The position numbers and the translations under genes are program-made. A stretch of 64,000 bases of DNA, taken from Porphyrobacter sp. CACIAM 03H1 (GTDB taxonomy: Bacteria; Pseudomonadota; Alphaproteobacteria; Sphingomonadales; Sphingomonadaceae). Positions 18,782 to 26,618 of this stretch are shown here, piece by piece. Each line of letters starts with the position of its first letter. The stretch's first letter is position 1. Location: contig NZ_CP021378.1 in NCBI RefSeq assembly GCF_002215495.1, positions 1,231,846 to 1,295,845 of the forward strand, read 5' to 3'. The notes beneath the pieces are model-generated. The model searched no databases and was not told the origin of the DNA. It worked only from the letters and a program-made list of their open reading frames with translations.

Positions 18782-21700
18782 TGCTTACGATCGGCCGAAC
18801 CTTCACCCGCCATGTCGCGCTGCTGGCAGCGGCGCTGGTGCTTGCCATCGGCCTGTTCGCCGGTGTCCCGATGGCCGCCGACAAGGAGAAGCCGGTCAAG
18901 CGCGACTACAGCCGCGTCATCGCCCCGCCAGCGCCCCAGCGGCAATCGGTGGCGGAGATGGAGGCCAAGTCGGAAGGTTGCCTCACCTGCCATATCAAGA
19001 CCGACGCGCCGACGATGCATGTGAGCCCGGCGGTGCGGCTGGGTTGCACCGATTGCCACGGCGGCGACACGGCGGTGCGCGGCAATTCCGAGCTTCCGCA
19101 CGATCATCCCGACTATGTCGCCGCGCGCGACAAGGCGCACGTGCTGCCCAAGTATCCCAAGTCCTGGCACTTCCCGTCCTCGGCCAACCCCCAGCGGTCC
19201 TATGCGCTGCTGAACCAGGAAAGCCCCGAGTTCGTGAAGTTCATCAATCCCAGCGACTACCGCGTGGCACGCGAGGCCTGCGGAGCGTGCCACATCCAGG
19301 CGATCGAGGCGGCGGAACGCTCGATCATGGCGACGGGCGCGATGCTGTGGGGCGGGGCGAGCTACAACAACGGCATCCTGCCCTTCAAGAACTACCTCCT
19401 CGGCGAAGCCTACACGCGCGAGGGCGACGCTGCGAAGATCGTCACTCCGGGCGCGGGGCCGGGCGGCAAGCTCTCGGAGGATCAGGTCGCGCGCGGGGTG
19501 CTCGCGGAGATGTATCCGCTGCCCACTTGGCACGTGATCCCGCCGGGCGACGTGTTCCGCGTGTTCGAGCGCGGCGGACGCACGATCAACTCGCAGTTCC
19601 CGGAAATCGGCCTGCCCAACCCCTCGGGCTCGATCCAGCGCCTCGAGGAGCCCGGGCGGCCCGATCTCAAGCAGTCGAACCGCGGCCCCGGCACGGGCCT
19701 GCGTGTGGCGATCCCGGCGCTCAACATCCACAAGACCCGCCTCAACGATCCCTTCACCTGGTTCATGGGCACCAACGACCAGCCGGGCGACTACCGCCAT
19801 TCGGGCTGCGCGTCCTGCCACGTGGTCTATGCCAACGACCGCGAGCCGCGCCACTCGCTGACCTATGCGCAATACGGGCGCGACGGGCAGTCGATAACGA
19901 TCGATCCCACCATCGCCGCCAAGATCGAACATGCCGCGGGCTATGGCGAAAAGAAGAAGGGCGGGCACGGTGCGGTCAAGGAACCGGGCCATCACGAGGC
20001 CGATGACGGCCACGGGCACGGTGCGGGCAAGGAGGCCGGCAAGCGCGCCGACGACAGCCTCACCGTGGGCGGGCGGAAGAAGGAGAGCGGTCACCCGCTC
20101 CAGCACGTCTTCACCCGCGCCATCCCGACCAGCCAGTGCATGAACTGCCACATGCACCAGCCGAACATCTTCCTGAACTCCTTCCTCGGCTACACCATGT
20201 GGGACTACGAAAGCGACGCGCCCCACATGTGGCCGGAGAAGCAGAAGTATCCGACCGCCGAGGAGGTGCGTGCCGTCACCGACCGCAACCCCGAGGGCGC
20301 GGCGCCGCGCGGCAGGTGGGCCGACGTGGATTTCCTGCGCAACGTCTACGACCTCAACCCCAAGCTCAGGGACACCCAGTTCGCCGACTACCACGGCCAC
20401 GGCTGGAACTTCCGCGCGATCTTCAAGCGCGACCGGGAGGGCAACCTGCTCGATGCCGAGGGCAAGATCGTCGATCCCGACGATCCGGAGAAGTGGCGCA
20501 AGAACGGCGAGGGCAAGTTCGTCCCCGCTGGGGTCAACCCGGGCAAGGCGGTCCACATGATGGACATCCACGCCGAAAAGGGGATGCAGTGCGCCGATTG
20601 CCACTTCGAGCAGGACAGCCACGGCAACGGCCTCATCTATGGCGAGGTCGCCAACGCGATCGAGATTACCTGCAAGGACTGCCACGGCACGCCCGACGCC
20701 TACCCGACCCTGCGCACCAGCGGTCCCGCCGCCCCGCCCGAGGGCCACAACCTCGCCCTGCTGCGCAACCCCGACGGCAAGCGCCGCTTCGAGTGGCTGG
20801 AGGGCGCGGACGGCCGCCGCAAGCTGGTCCAACGCTCGATCGTCGACCCGAACCTCGAATGGGAGATGAGCCTCGTCAAGGACACGGTCGATCCGGCGAC
20901 GCCAACCTTCAACGCCAAGGCCGCGCGGGCGAAGCTTGTCAGCCGCTACGGGGCCGAAACGGGCAACTTCGAATTCGGCATCGGCATTGCCGAAAACGAC
21001 CGCGCGCACCGCGATCCGGAGATGGCGTGCTTCACCTGCCACCTCTCGTGGACGACCTCCTGCGGCGGCTGCCACCTTCCCATCGAGGCCAACTGGAAGA
21101 CCAAGATCCACCGCTACGAGGGCGGCGAGACGCGGAACTTCGCCACCTACAACCCACAGGTCGCGCGCGACGAGATGTTCCAGCTCGGCAAGCATCAGAC
21201 CACCAAGGGCAACCAGGTCGCGCCGGTGCGCTCGTCCTCCGCGCTGGTGCTGTCCTCGACCAACATCAACCGCGAGCGCATCTACGTGCAGCAGCCCCCG
21301 ATTTCGGCCATCGGGTTCTCGTCACAGGCTTTCGCGCCGCACTTCCCGCACACCGTGCGCCTGACCGAGACCAAGACCTGTACCGACTGCCACCTCAGCG
21401 CCAAGGACGACAACAACGCCATCATGGCGCAGCTCCTTCTGCTGGGCACCAACTACGTCAACTTCGTCGGCCTCAACGCATGGACCGGCCTGGAAGGCGG
21501 CTTCCAGGCGACCCGCGTGACCGAATATGACGAGCCGCAGGCGGTGATCGGTTCCTACCTCCACCGCTATGCCTATCCCGATTACTGGGGGCTCCACGTC
21601 GAGCAGAACGGGCGCGAGCTGAAGAACTGGGTGCGGGGCAAGACCTTCGACAAGAAGTTGTCGGGCGAGACCCACCCGCTCGAGGAATTCGTCAACGTCC

Positions 21701-22917
21701 ACGAAGGCACCAGCGACCGGGTCGGCTGCCTCCAGCTGCGCGGCGAATACATGTTCGTCGCTGCCGGCAAGGGCGGCTTCACCGCATATGACGTTGCCAG
21801 CATCGCCAACAAGGGCACCTCGGAACGCATCCTCAAGGGGCCGTTCTCCGCCTTGGGACATGACACGAACGTGAAGACCACCAACGCCACCTGCATGGCG
21901 CTCGCCACCAACCAGCCGATCGCGCCGACCCGCAACACCGAAAAGATGCGGGAAATGAACCAGGAGCAGGCCTTCCTGCCGATCTACAACTACGCCGCTG
22001 TCACCGATGCGGTGGAGGGTCTGATCCTCGTCAACGTGAACACGCTCGCCGACGGCGAATTCCGCAACAACCAGCTGCGTCGCAAGACCTACGCCGATGG
22101 TTCGACCGCGTGGAACCCGGGCGGGGTGCTCAAGGGCGCGCGGCATATCGTGCTGGCGGGCGAGGTCGCCTACATCACCGCCGACAAGGGGTTGGTAGTT
22201 GTCGACCTGTCCGACCCCGATACGCCCAAAATCGCGGCGGTGCGCGAGCTTCGCGATGCTCGGGCGAGTGCAGTGCAGTTCCGCTATCTGTGGGTCACCG
22301 ATGCCGAGGGGGTGAAGCTGTTCGATGTCACGTCCCTGCGCAATCCGGTTGCGGTGCCCGAGGCCACGGTGCCGCTCGCCGATGCGCGCCGGCTCTATGT
22401 TGCGCGCACCTACGCCTATGTCGCCGCCAAGGCCGAGGGGCTCGTCATCCTCGACGTCAAGAACCCGCGGGCCCCCCGTGTGCACCAGAAGGTCTCGCTG
22501 GGCGGGGCTCTCACCGATGCCGAAGACGTCATCGTCGCCACCACCAACGCCTCGCTGTTCGCCTATGTCGCCGACGGGCGGAACGGGATGAAGGTGCTGC
22601 AACTCACCAGCCCCGACAGCCAGCGCAATTTCTACGGCTTCAGCCCTGCGCCCGTGCCCGAGCTGATCGCATGGGCGAAGACCCCGACCCCCGCGATCGC
22701 CCTCAGCAAGGGCCTGGACCGCGACCGCGCGGTGGACGAGACCGGCGGGCAGATGGCGGTGTTCGGCCGCCTCGGCTCGCGGCCCTTCACGAGGCCCGAG
22801 ATGGAGCGCCTGTTCATGACCCGCAGCGGCGTGCCGTGGAAGGTTTCCGACGAGGTCGACATGAAGCGCTGGGTCGGTGTGGCCCCGGTGGGAGCGCGAC
22901 GGGCGAGCGCACGGTAG
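18781..22917 (+). CDS. Decaheme cytochrome c fused to an LVIVD-repeat beta-propeller
   Basis: A protein of 1,378 residues. After a signal peptide (about 1-33), ten CXXCH haem motifs lie between Cys67 and about residue 871: CLTCH, CTDCH, CGACH, CASCH, CMNCH, CADCH, CKDCH, CFTCH, CGGCH and CTDCH. A His-rich linker around residues 395-430 could bind metal. From about residue 980 to 1310 there are LVIVD-type repeats (for example GLVVVDLSDPDTPKI), which form beta-propellers on secreted proteins. The ATG overlaps the stop of the barrel gene. The likely place is the outside face or periplasmic side of the outer membrane, acting as terminal electron carrier of the conduit. A multihaem oxidoreductase function is possible, since CXXCK-type or other catalytic haems cannot be judged by eye. 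Confidence 0.9.
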   Translation: MLTIGRTFTRHVALLAAALVLAIGLFAGVPMAADKEKPVKRDYSRVIAPPAPQRQSVAEMEAKSEGCLTCHIKTDAPTMHVSPAVRLGCTDCHGGDTAVRGNSELPHDHPDYVAARDKAHVLPKYPKSWHFPSSANPQRSYALLNQESPEFVKFINPSDYRVAREACGACHIQAIEAAERSIMATGAMLWGGASYNNGILPFKNYLLGEAYTREGDAAKIVTPGAGPGGKLSEDQVARGVLAEMYPLPTWHVIPPGDVFRVFERGGRTINSQFPEIGLPNPSGSIQRLEEPGRPDLKQSNRGPGTGLRVAIPALNIHKTRLNDPFTWFMGTNDQPGDYRHSGCASCHVVYANDREPRHSLTYAQYGRDGQSITIDPTIAAKIEHAAGYGEKKKGGHGAVKEPGHHEADDGHGHGAGKEAGKRADDSLTVGGRKKESGHPLQHVFTRAIPTSQCMNCHMHQPNIFLNSFLGYTMWDYESDAPHMWPEKQKYPTAEEVRAVTDRNPEGAAPRGRWADVDFLRNVYDLNPKLRDTQFADYHGHGWNFRAIFKRDREGNLLDAEGKIVDPDDPEKWRKNGEGKFVPAGVNPGKAVHMMDIHAEKGMQCADCHFEQDSHGNGLIYGEVANAIEITCKDCHGTPDAYPTLRTSGPAAPPEGHNLALLRNPDGKRRFEWLEGADGRRKLVQRSIVDPNLEWEMSLVKDTVDPATPTFNAKAARAKLVSRYGAETGNFEFGIGIAENDRAHRDPEMACFTCHLSWTTSCGGCHLPIEANWKTKIHRYEGGETRNFATYNPQVARDEMFQLGKHQTTKGNQVAPVRSSSALVLSSTNINRERIYVQQPPISAIGFSSQAFAPHFPHTVRLTETKTCTDCHLSAKDDNNAIMAQLLLLGTNYVNFVGLNAWTGLEGGFQATRVTEYDEPQAVIGSYLHRYAYPDYWGLHVEQNGRELKNWVRGKTFDKKLSGETHPLEEFVNVHEGTSDRVGCLQLRGEYMFVAAGKGGFTAYDVASIANKGTSERILKGPFSALGHDTNVKTTNATCMALATNQPIAPTRNTEKMREMNQEQAFLPIYNYAAVTDAVEGLILVNVNTLADGEFRNNQLRRKTYADGSTAWNPGGVLKGARHIVLAGEVAYITADKGLVVVDLSDPDTPKIAAVRELRDARASAVQFRYLWVTDAEGVKLFDVTSLRNPVAVPEATVPLADARRLYVARTYAYVAAKAEGLVILDVKNPRAPRVHQKVSLGGALTDAEDVIVATTNASLFAYVADGRNGMKVLQLTSPDSQRNFYGFSPAPVPELIAWAKTPTPAIALSKGLDRDRAVDETGGQMAVFGRLGSRPFTRPEMERLFMTRSGVPWKVSDEVDMKRWVGVAPVGARRASAR

Positions 22918-22927
22918 GGCCTCGCTT

Positions 22928-23030
22928 CGTCCTTGCGAGGAGCCGAAGGCGACGCGGCAATCCACGGCCCCGTCGCACCGTGTTGTAACGGGATTCCATG
23001 GATTGCTTCGCTTCGCTCGCAATGACGAGG
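22928..23030. repeat. REP-like inverted repeat between convergent genes
   Basis: Two arms face each other. The left arm runs about 22928-22967 (CGTCCTTGCGAGG at its start, CAATCCACGG at its end). The right arm runs about 22996-23029 and reads in the opposite sense (CCATGGATTGCTTCGC, then CTCGCAATGACGAG). This matches the widespread intergenic palindromic type containing GCAATCCA and TCATTGCGAG. It fills the whole gap between two converging operons and could act as a bidirectional transcript end. Confidence 0.75.
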
Positions 23031-23039
23031 CAGGCGAAC

Positions 23040-23924
23040 TTACTCCCGCTCTGCGAACATGCCCTCGATCATCGGTTGCAGGCCGGCATGGAAGCGGGCC
23101 AGCACCTGCCAGTCGCCGACCCGCTCGAAATGCGAAACGAGGCTCTGCCCGTCCCAGCGGTGGAGCGCGTAGGTCGGCGGCTCGGTGGTGATGAGCTCGC
23201 GGTTGTCGGGCACATTCTGGTCGATGGGGTTGAGGTCCATCGCCACCAGCGGCGCGACCGAGGGTGTCACCCCCAGCGGGATGCCGGCAAAGCGCGTGGT
23301 GATCTGGCGGTGCAGGTGCCCGCAGTGGATCGCCAGCACCTGTGACTGGCCCTCGAGCACCGCGCGAAGGCGCGTGATCCAGCCCTCGTCCGGCGCAGGG
23401 TCCATCCAGTCGATCCCGGCGACCACCGGCGGGTGGTGCATGAAGATCAGGGTCGGCGTCTCGGGCCCCTCGGCAAGCCGCGCCGCCAGCCATTGCGCGC
23501 GCCCCTCGCAGAAGGCGCCGCCGTGGCGGCCATCCTCGAGCGTGTCGAGGCAGATGATCCTGAGTCCCAGCGGCGCTTCGACCACGTAATGCAGGAAGCC
23601 GCCTTCGGCCGGGACCACCTGCGGGAATGCGCCGAGCAGGCCTTCGCGGCTGTCGTGGTTGCCGACCATCGGCACGATCGGGAAAGGGCAGGCTTCCAGC
23701 AGCTCGGCGGTCTTGGCGAAGCTCTCGGCATCGCCGTGATCGGTGATGTCGCCGGACAGGACCAGCATGTCGGGGCGGTTCGGACCCTCGATTAGCCGCG
23801 CGAGGGTCGCGCGGAAGCGGGTGAGGTTCAGCTCCTCGGGCTTTTCGTCGGGGGCGAAGCCGACATGGATGTCGGTCATCTGTGCGATCAGCACGGCGCG
23901 CGGTGGTGCGGCTTTGTCCCCCAT
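23040..23924 (-). CDS. CpdA-like calcineurin-type phosphodiesterase
   Basis: A protein of 294 residues with the complete metallophosphoesterase motif set in order: DIH near the N-terminus, GDITD, GNHD, HHPP and GHLH. This spacing fits the class III cyclic-nucleotide phosphodiesterase group (CpdA/GpdQ type), which uses two metal ions. No signal peptide is evident, so it should be cytoplasmic. The start lies two bases after the stop of the FHA-decaheme gene, making it the last gene of the minus-strand operon. Because the first gene of that operon carries two cNMP-binding domains, cleavage of cAMP is an attractive role, but GpdQ-like proteins also cleave phosphodiesters, so the substrate is not certain. 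Confidence 0.85.
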   Translation of the reverse strand: MGDKAAPPRAVLIAQMTDIHVGFAPDEKPEELNLTRFRATLARLIEGPNRPDMLVLSGDITDHGDAESFAKTAELLEACPFPIVPMVGNHDSREGLLGAFPQVVPAEGGFLHYVVEAPLGLRIICLDTLEDGRHGGAFCEGRAQWLAARLAEGPETPTLIFMHHPPVVAGIDWMDPAPDEGWITRLRAVLEGQSQVLAIHCGHLHRQITTRFAGIPLGVTPSVAPLVAMDLNPIDQNVPDNRELITTEPPTYALHRWDGQSLVSHFERVGDWQVLARFHAGLQPMIEGMFAERE

Positions 23925-23926
23925 CC

Positions 23927-25729
23927 CTATTTCCTAGCCTCCCCGACCAGCGCCGCAACCTTCGTCTTGCCGGGTGGCGGCGGCGGGATCGGCTTGTAAT
24001 GCGGCGCGGGGCCCTTGGGAGACCATTGCCCGGCGGGCAGGTGATAGGCGTGGCACATCGCGCAGTCGGAGGGGACGATTTTCTTCGTCTTCACTGCAGC
24101 GGCGCCGAGGTGGCATTCGCGGCAGCTCTTGAGATCGGGCATCAGCAGGTCGCTCGCCGTCCGCGAGGTGTCGGCGGCGTGGCAATCGGTGCATTCCTGC
24201 TTCTTGTGCGCCTCGTGGTTGAAGAAGCTGCCGGTGAGGAAGCGGTCGGGCAGGTTGACCGGCATGAGATCGGCCTGACCGTTCGGGCCGGTGGTGGGCA
24301 GGTGGCACTCGGTGCACACTCCGCCGACGGAAAGCGCGTTCGACAGGCCGATATAGGCGCGCACCGGCCGGCCGAAATCGGCGCGGTAGGGCGAGGCGCT
24401 GCCCTGCTGCCCCGGACGCGCGCGGGCCGGCGCAAGCCGTGAGCGCGGGCCGGACGAGATCCGCGCGAGATCCTCGGCCAGATCCTTCACGTCGCCGTGG
24501 CGCAGCTTGCTGAAGCCGCCCGCCGCGGTGCGTCCGGAGACGAGGCTGTGGCACCCCTCGCAGGCGTCCTCCATCTTCACCTCGGTGAACGACATCCGGT
24601 CGGCGGTGAGCGTGTGGCAGTCGCTGCACTCGAGCGGCTTGCCGTATTGCCCGAGGCTCACCGCCATGCGCGCCGCGCCGCCGCGCGGGTTCATGTGGAC
24701 ATCGTGCGGGAAGACGAGGCCCGAGCGTTCGACCGGCTTCGTCCCCGGGGCCGCACGCACCGGCTTTGCCGCGCCAAAGCTGGCGAAATAGACCGGGCGC
24801 AGCTGCGGGTGGTCCTTGCCGAAATCGTGGGCGTTGGCGAGGTCGGTGTCGGTGAGGCGCGTGCCCAGATCCTTGTGGCAATCGCCGCAGAAGGCCTCGG
24901 AGCCGGCGGGCGCGCGCACCGGGCCCTCGTGTTCCGAGTGGCAGGACACGCAGCCGAGCGGGCCTTCCTTGCCGAAGCCCTCCGCAATCTTCCATTGCAG
25001 CGCATCGCCATCGGAGAGCGGCGCCATCCCCTTGGCGAGGCGCGGCATCGGCGCGTGATCGCCGATATCCTTGTGGCACGAGACGCAGGTTTCGTCCTGC
25101 ACGCTCTCGAAGGCGGCGACGTGGCAGCTCTCGCAATTGTCGGCGAGCGTGTGGTGCTTGAGCGAAAGCTCGCCGCTCGACCAGGCGCTGTCGAGCAGCA
25201 CTGTGCCCGGCGTCCGCCCCGTCGGATCGGGCTTGGCGGGTGCGCGCAGCAGGTGACTCGCCACGGGGACCATCAGCAGCAGGACGAGGATCGCCGAAGC
25301 GAAGACCCAGCTCATCGCCCGCTTGCCGGGGAGCACGCTGGCGAGGGTGAAACCGCGCAGGGCGTCGCTCCTGCCTTCCTCGGCGGCGACCTGCCTGATG
25401 GTGACGCTGACCGAGCCGTCGCCCTCGCGCGCGACCGCCAGCCGCGCCGCGCCGAGCGCGATCTCGCCGCCGGTGCGCGGATCGACCGTGCCATCGGTGA
25501 CGCTGCGTCCGTCGAGCCCGAAGCCGAGCGTGCCGAGCGCGCTCACCGCGAGCGTGCCGTCCGCCGCGGTGTCGATCCGCAGGTGATGCTGCTCGACCGC
25601 GAGATCGGGCAGGTGGATGTCGTTCTCCGCTGCGCGGCCGACAGTGAGGCTGTCCTGCGCGAGCGTCCGGTCGCGCACGATCTCGCGGCCGGCGGCGGTG
25701 AAGTCGATGGTGCGGATCAGGAAAGCCAT
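23927..25729 (-). CDS. FHA domain-transmembrane-decaheme cytochrome c fusion
   Basis: A protein of 600 residues. Residues about 25-95 form an FHA-like domain (VGR at 30-32, an Asn at 36, then HHLRI). One membrane helix spans about 139-161. After it, ten CXXCH motifs run from Cys199 to about residue 560 (CESCH, CVSCH, CVSCH, CGDCH, CSDCH, CEGCH, CTECH, CTDCH, CRECH, CAMCH), and the tail is Pro/Lys-rich. The topology would be FHA in the cytoplasm and haems in the periplasm. FHA domains bind phosphothreonine, but the usual Ser before the conserved His is replaced here, so binding may be altered. The ATG at 25729 was chosen over an upstream codon that overlaps the previous gene. Likely role: regulated periplasmic electron relay. 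Confidence 0.88.
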   Translation of the reverse strand: MAFLIRTIDFTAAGREIVRDRTLAQDSLTVGRAAENDIHLPDLAVEQHHLRIDTAADGTLAVSALGTLGFGLDGRSVTDGTVDPRTGGEIALGAARLAVAREGDGSVSVTIRQVAAEEGRSDALRGFTLASVLPGKRAMSWVFASAILVLLLMVPVASHLLRAPAKPDPTGRTPGTVLLDSAWSSGELSLKHHTLADNCESCHVAAFESVQDETCVSCHKDIGDHAPMPRLAKGMAPLSDGDALQWKIAEGFGKEGPLGCVSCHSEHEGPVRAPAGSEAFCGDCHKDLGTRLTDTDLANAHDFGKDHPQLRPVYFASFGAAKPVRAAPGTKPVERSGLVFPHDVHMNPRGGAARMAVSLGQYGKPLECSDCHTLTADRMSFTEVKMEDACEGCHSLVSGRTAAGGFSKLRHGDVKDLAEDLARISSGPRSRLAPARARPGQQGSASPYRADFGRPVRAYIGLSNALSVGGVCTECHLPTTGPNGQADLMPVNLPDRFLTGSFFNHEAHKKQECTDCHAADTSRTASDLLMPDLKSCRECHLGAAAVKTKKIVPSDCAMCHAYHLPAGQWSPKGPAPHYKPIPPPPPGKTKVAALVGEARK

Positions 25730-25739
25730 CGTCCGCCCC

Positions 25740-26618
25740 TCACCAGTAGTAGAACACACTGATCACATGCGCGGCGAGCGCGGCGATCAGGGCGATGGTG
25801 AGCGGGATGTGGACGAAGAGCCAGACCTCGAGCAAAGCGCGGATGCGCAGGGCGCCGCGGATCTGGGCGAGCTGCTCGCGGCGCTTCTCGAGCAGGGCGA
25901 CGACGCGGGCCTCCGCCTCCGATCCGGTCCCCATGCCCCTGATGGCGCGGGCCGTTGCGCAGCCGGGATAGCTCCCCGTGAGCCGCGCCAGCGCACCTCC
26001 GTAGAAGACGTCCTGGCCAAGCGCGTCGATCACCAGATCGGCCTCGGCCCTCGCCAGCGGCTGGGCGGCGCTTTCGAGTTGGCGGTCGATCGCGGTCAGC
26101 GCCTCGAGCATCTGCGCGCGCGTCATCTCCTTGCGGTTGGCCGAGAGGCTGGCGGGGAGCGTGGCATAGACCACCACGCCGTAGATGCCGGTCGCGATCA
26201 CCAGCAGCATCAGCACGTAGGCGAGGGTGTGGACGTTCCATCCGATCTGGAATCCGGTGTGGAGCGTGGCGACGACGATCAGCGACAGGCCGAGATAGAC
26301 ATGGGCGGATGTCCATGCCTTGAGGCTCCAGGCGCCCGGGTTGATGCGGCGCTTCCTCACGCCGAGGAGCGAAAGCCACAGGATCAGCCCCAGCCCGATG
26401 GTGCCGAGGGTGTAGCCGTACCACGAGCCGCCATTGGGGCGCGGCTGCTGGTCGATCATCAGGTAGCCGGCGATGCTCGCCCCGCTCAGCGCCAGCGCGA
26501 TCCACAGCCAGCGGAAGCCCTTGTGCCTGAGAAAGCTGACGTGATCGGAATCGCGGCGCTTCTCGTCCTGCGAGAACCGCCCCGTGCCGCCGGTCGCCGT
26601 CTTCGCGCGCGTCGCCAT
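25740..26618 (-). CDS. Membrane b-type cytochrome-like subunit
   Basis: A protein of 292 residues with membrane helices at about 36-55, 68-87, 103-124, 129-153 and 262-288, and a soluble loop of about 110 residues between the fourth and fifth. His106, His120, His130, His270 and His284 lie in or near helices and could bind b haems, as in small NarI- or cytochrome b561-like proteins. It is probably the transmembrane link between the cytoplasmic FAD/Fe-S protein and the periplasmic multihaem protein. Its start overlaps the stop of the upstream gene (ATGA), and the next gene follows 10 bases after its stop. The exact family is not recognised, so haem binding is inferred from His placement and context. 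Confidence 0.78.
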   Translation of the reverse strand: MATRAKTATGGTGRFSQDEKRRDSDHVSFLRHKGFRWLWIALALSGASIAGYLMIDQQPRPNGGSWYGYTLGTIGLGLILWLSLLGVRKRRINPGAWSLKAWTSAHVYLGLSLIVVATLHTGFQIGWNVHTLAYVLMLLVIATGIYGVVVYATLPASLSANRKEMTRAQMLEALTAIDRQLESAAQPLARAEADLVIDALGQDVFYGGALARLTGSYPGCATARAIRGMGTGSEAEARVVALLEKRREQLAQIRGALRIRALLEVWLFVHIPLTIALIAALAAHVISVFYYW

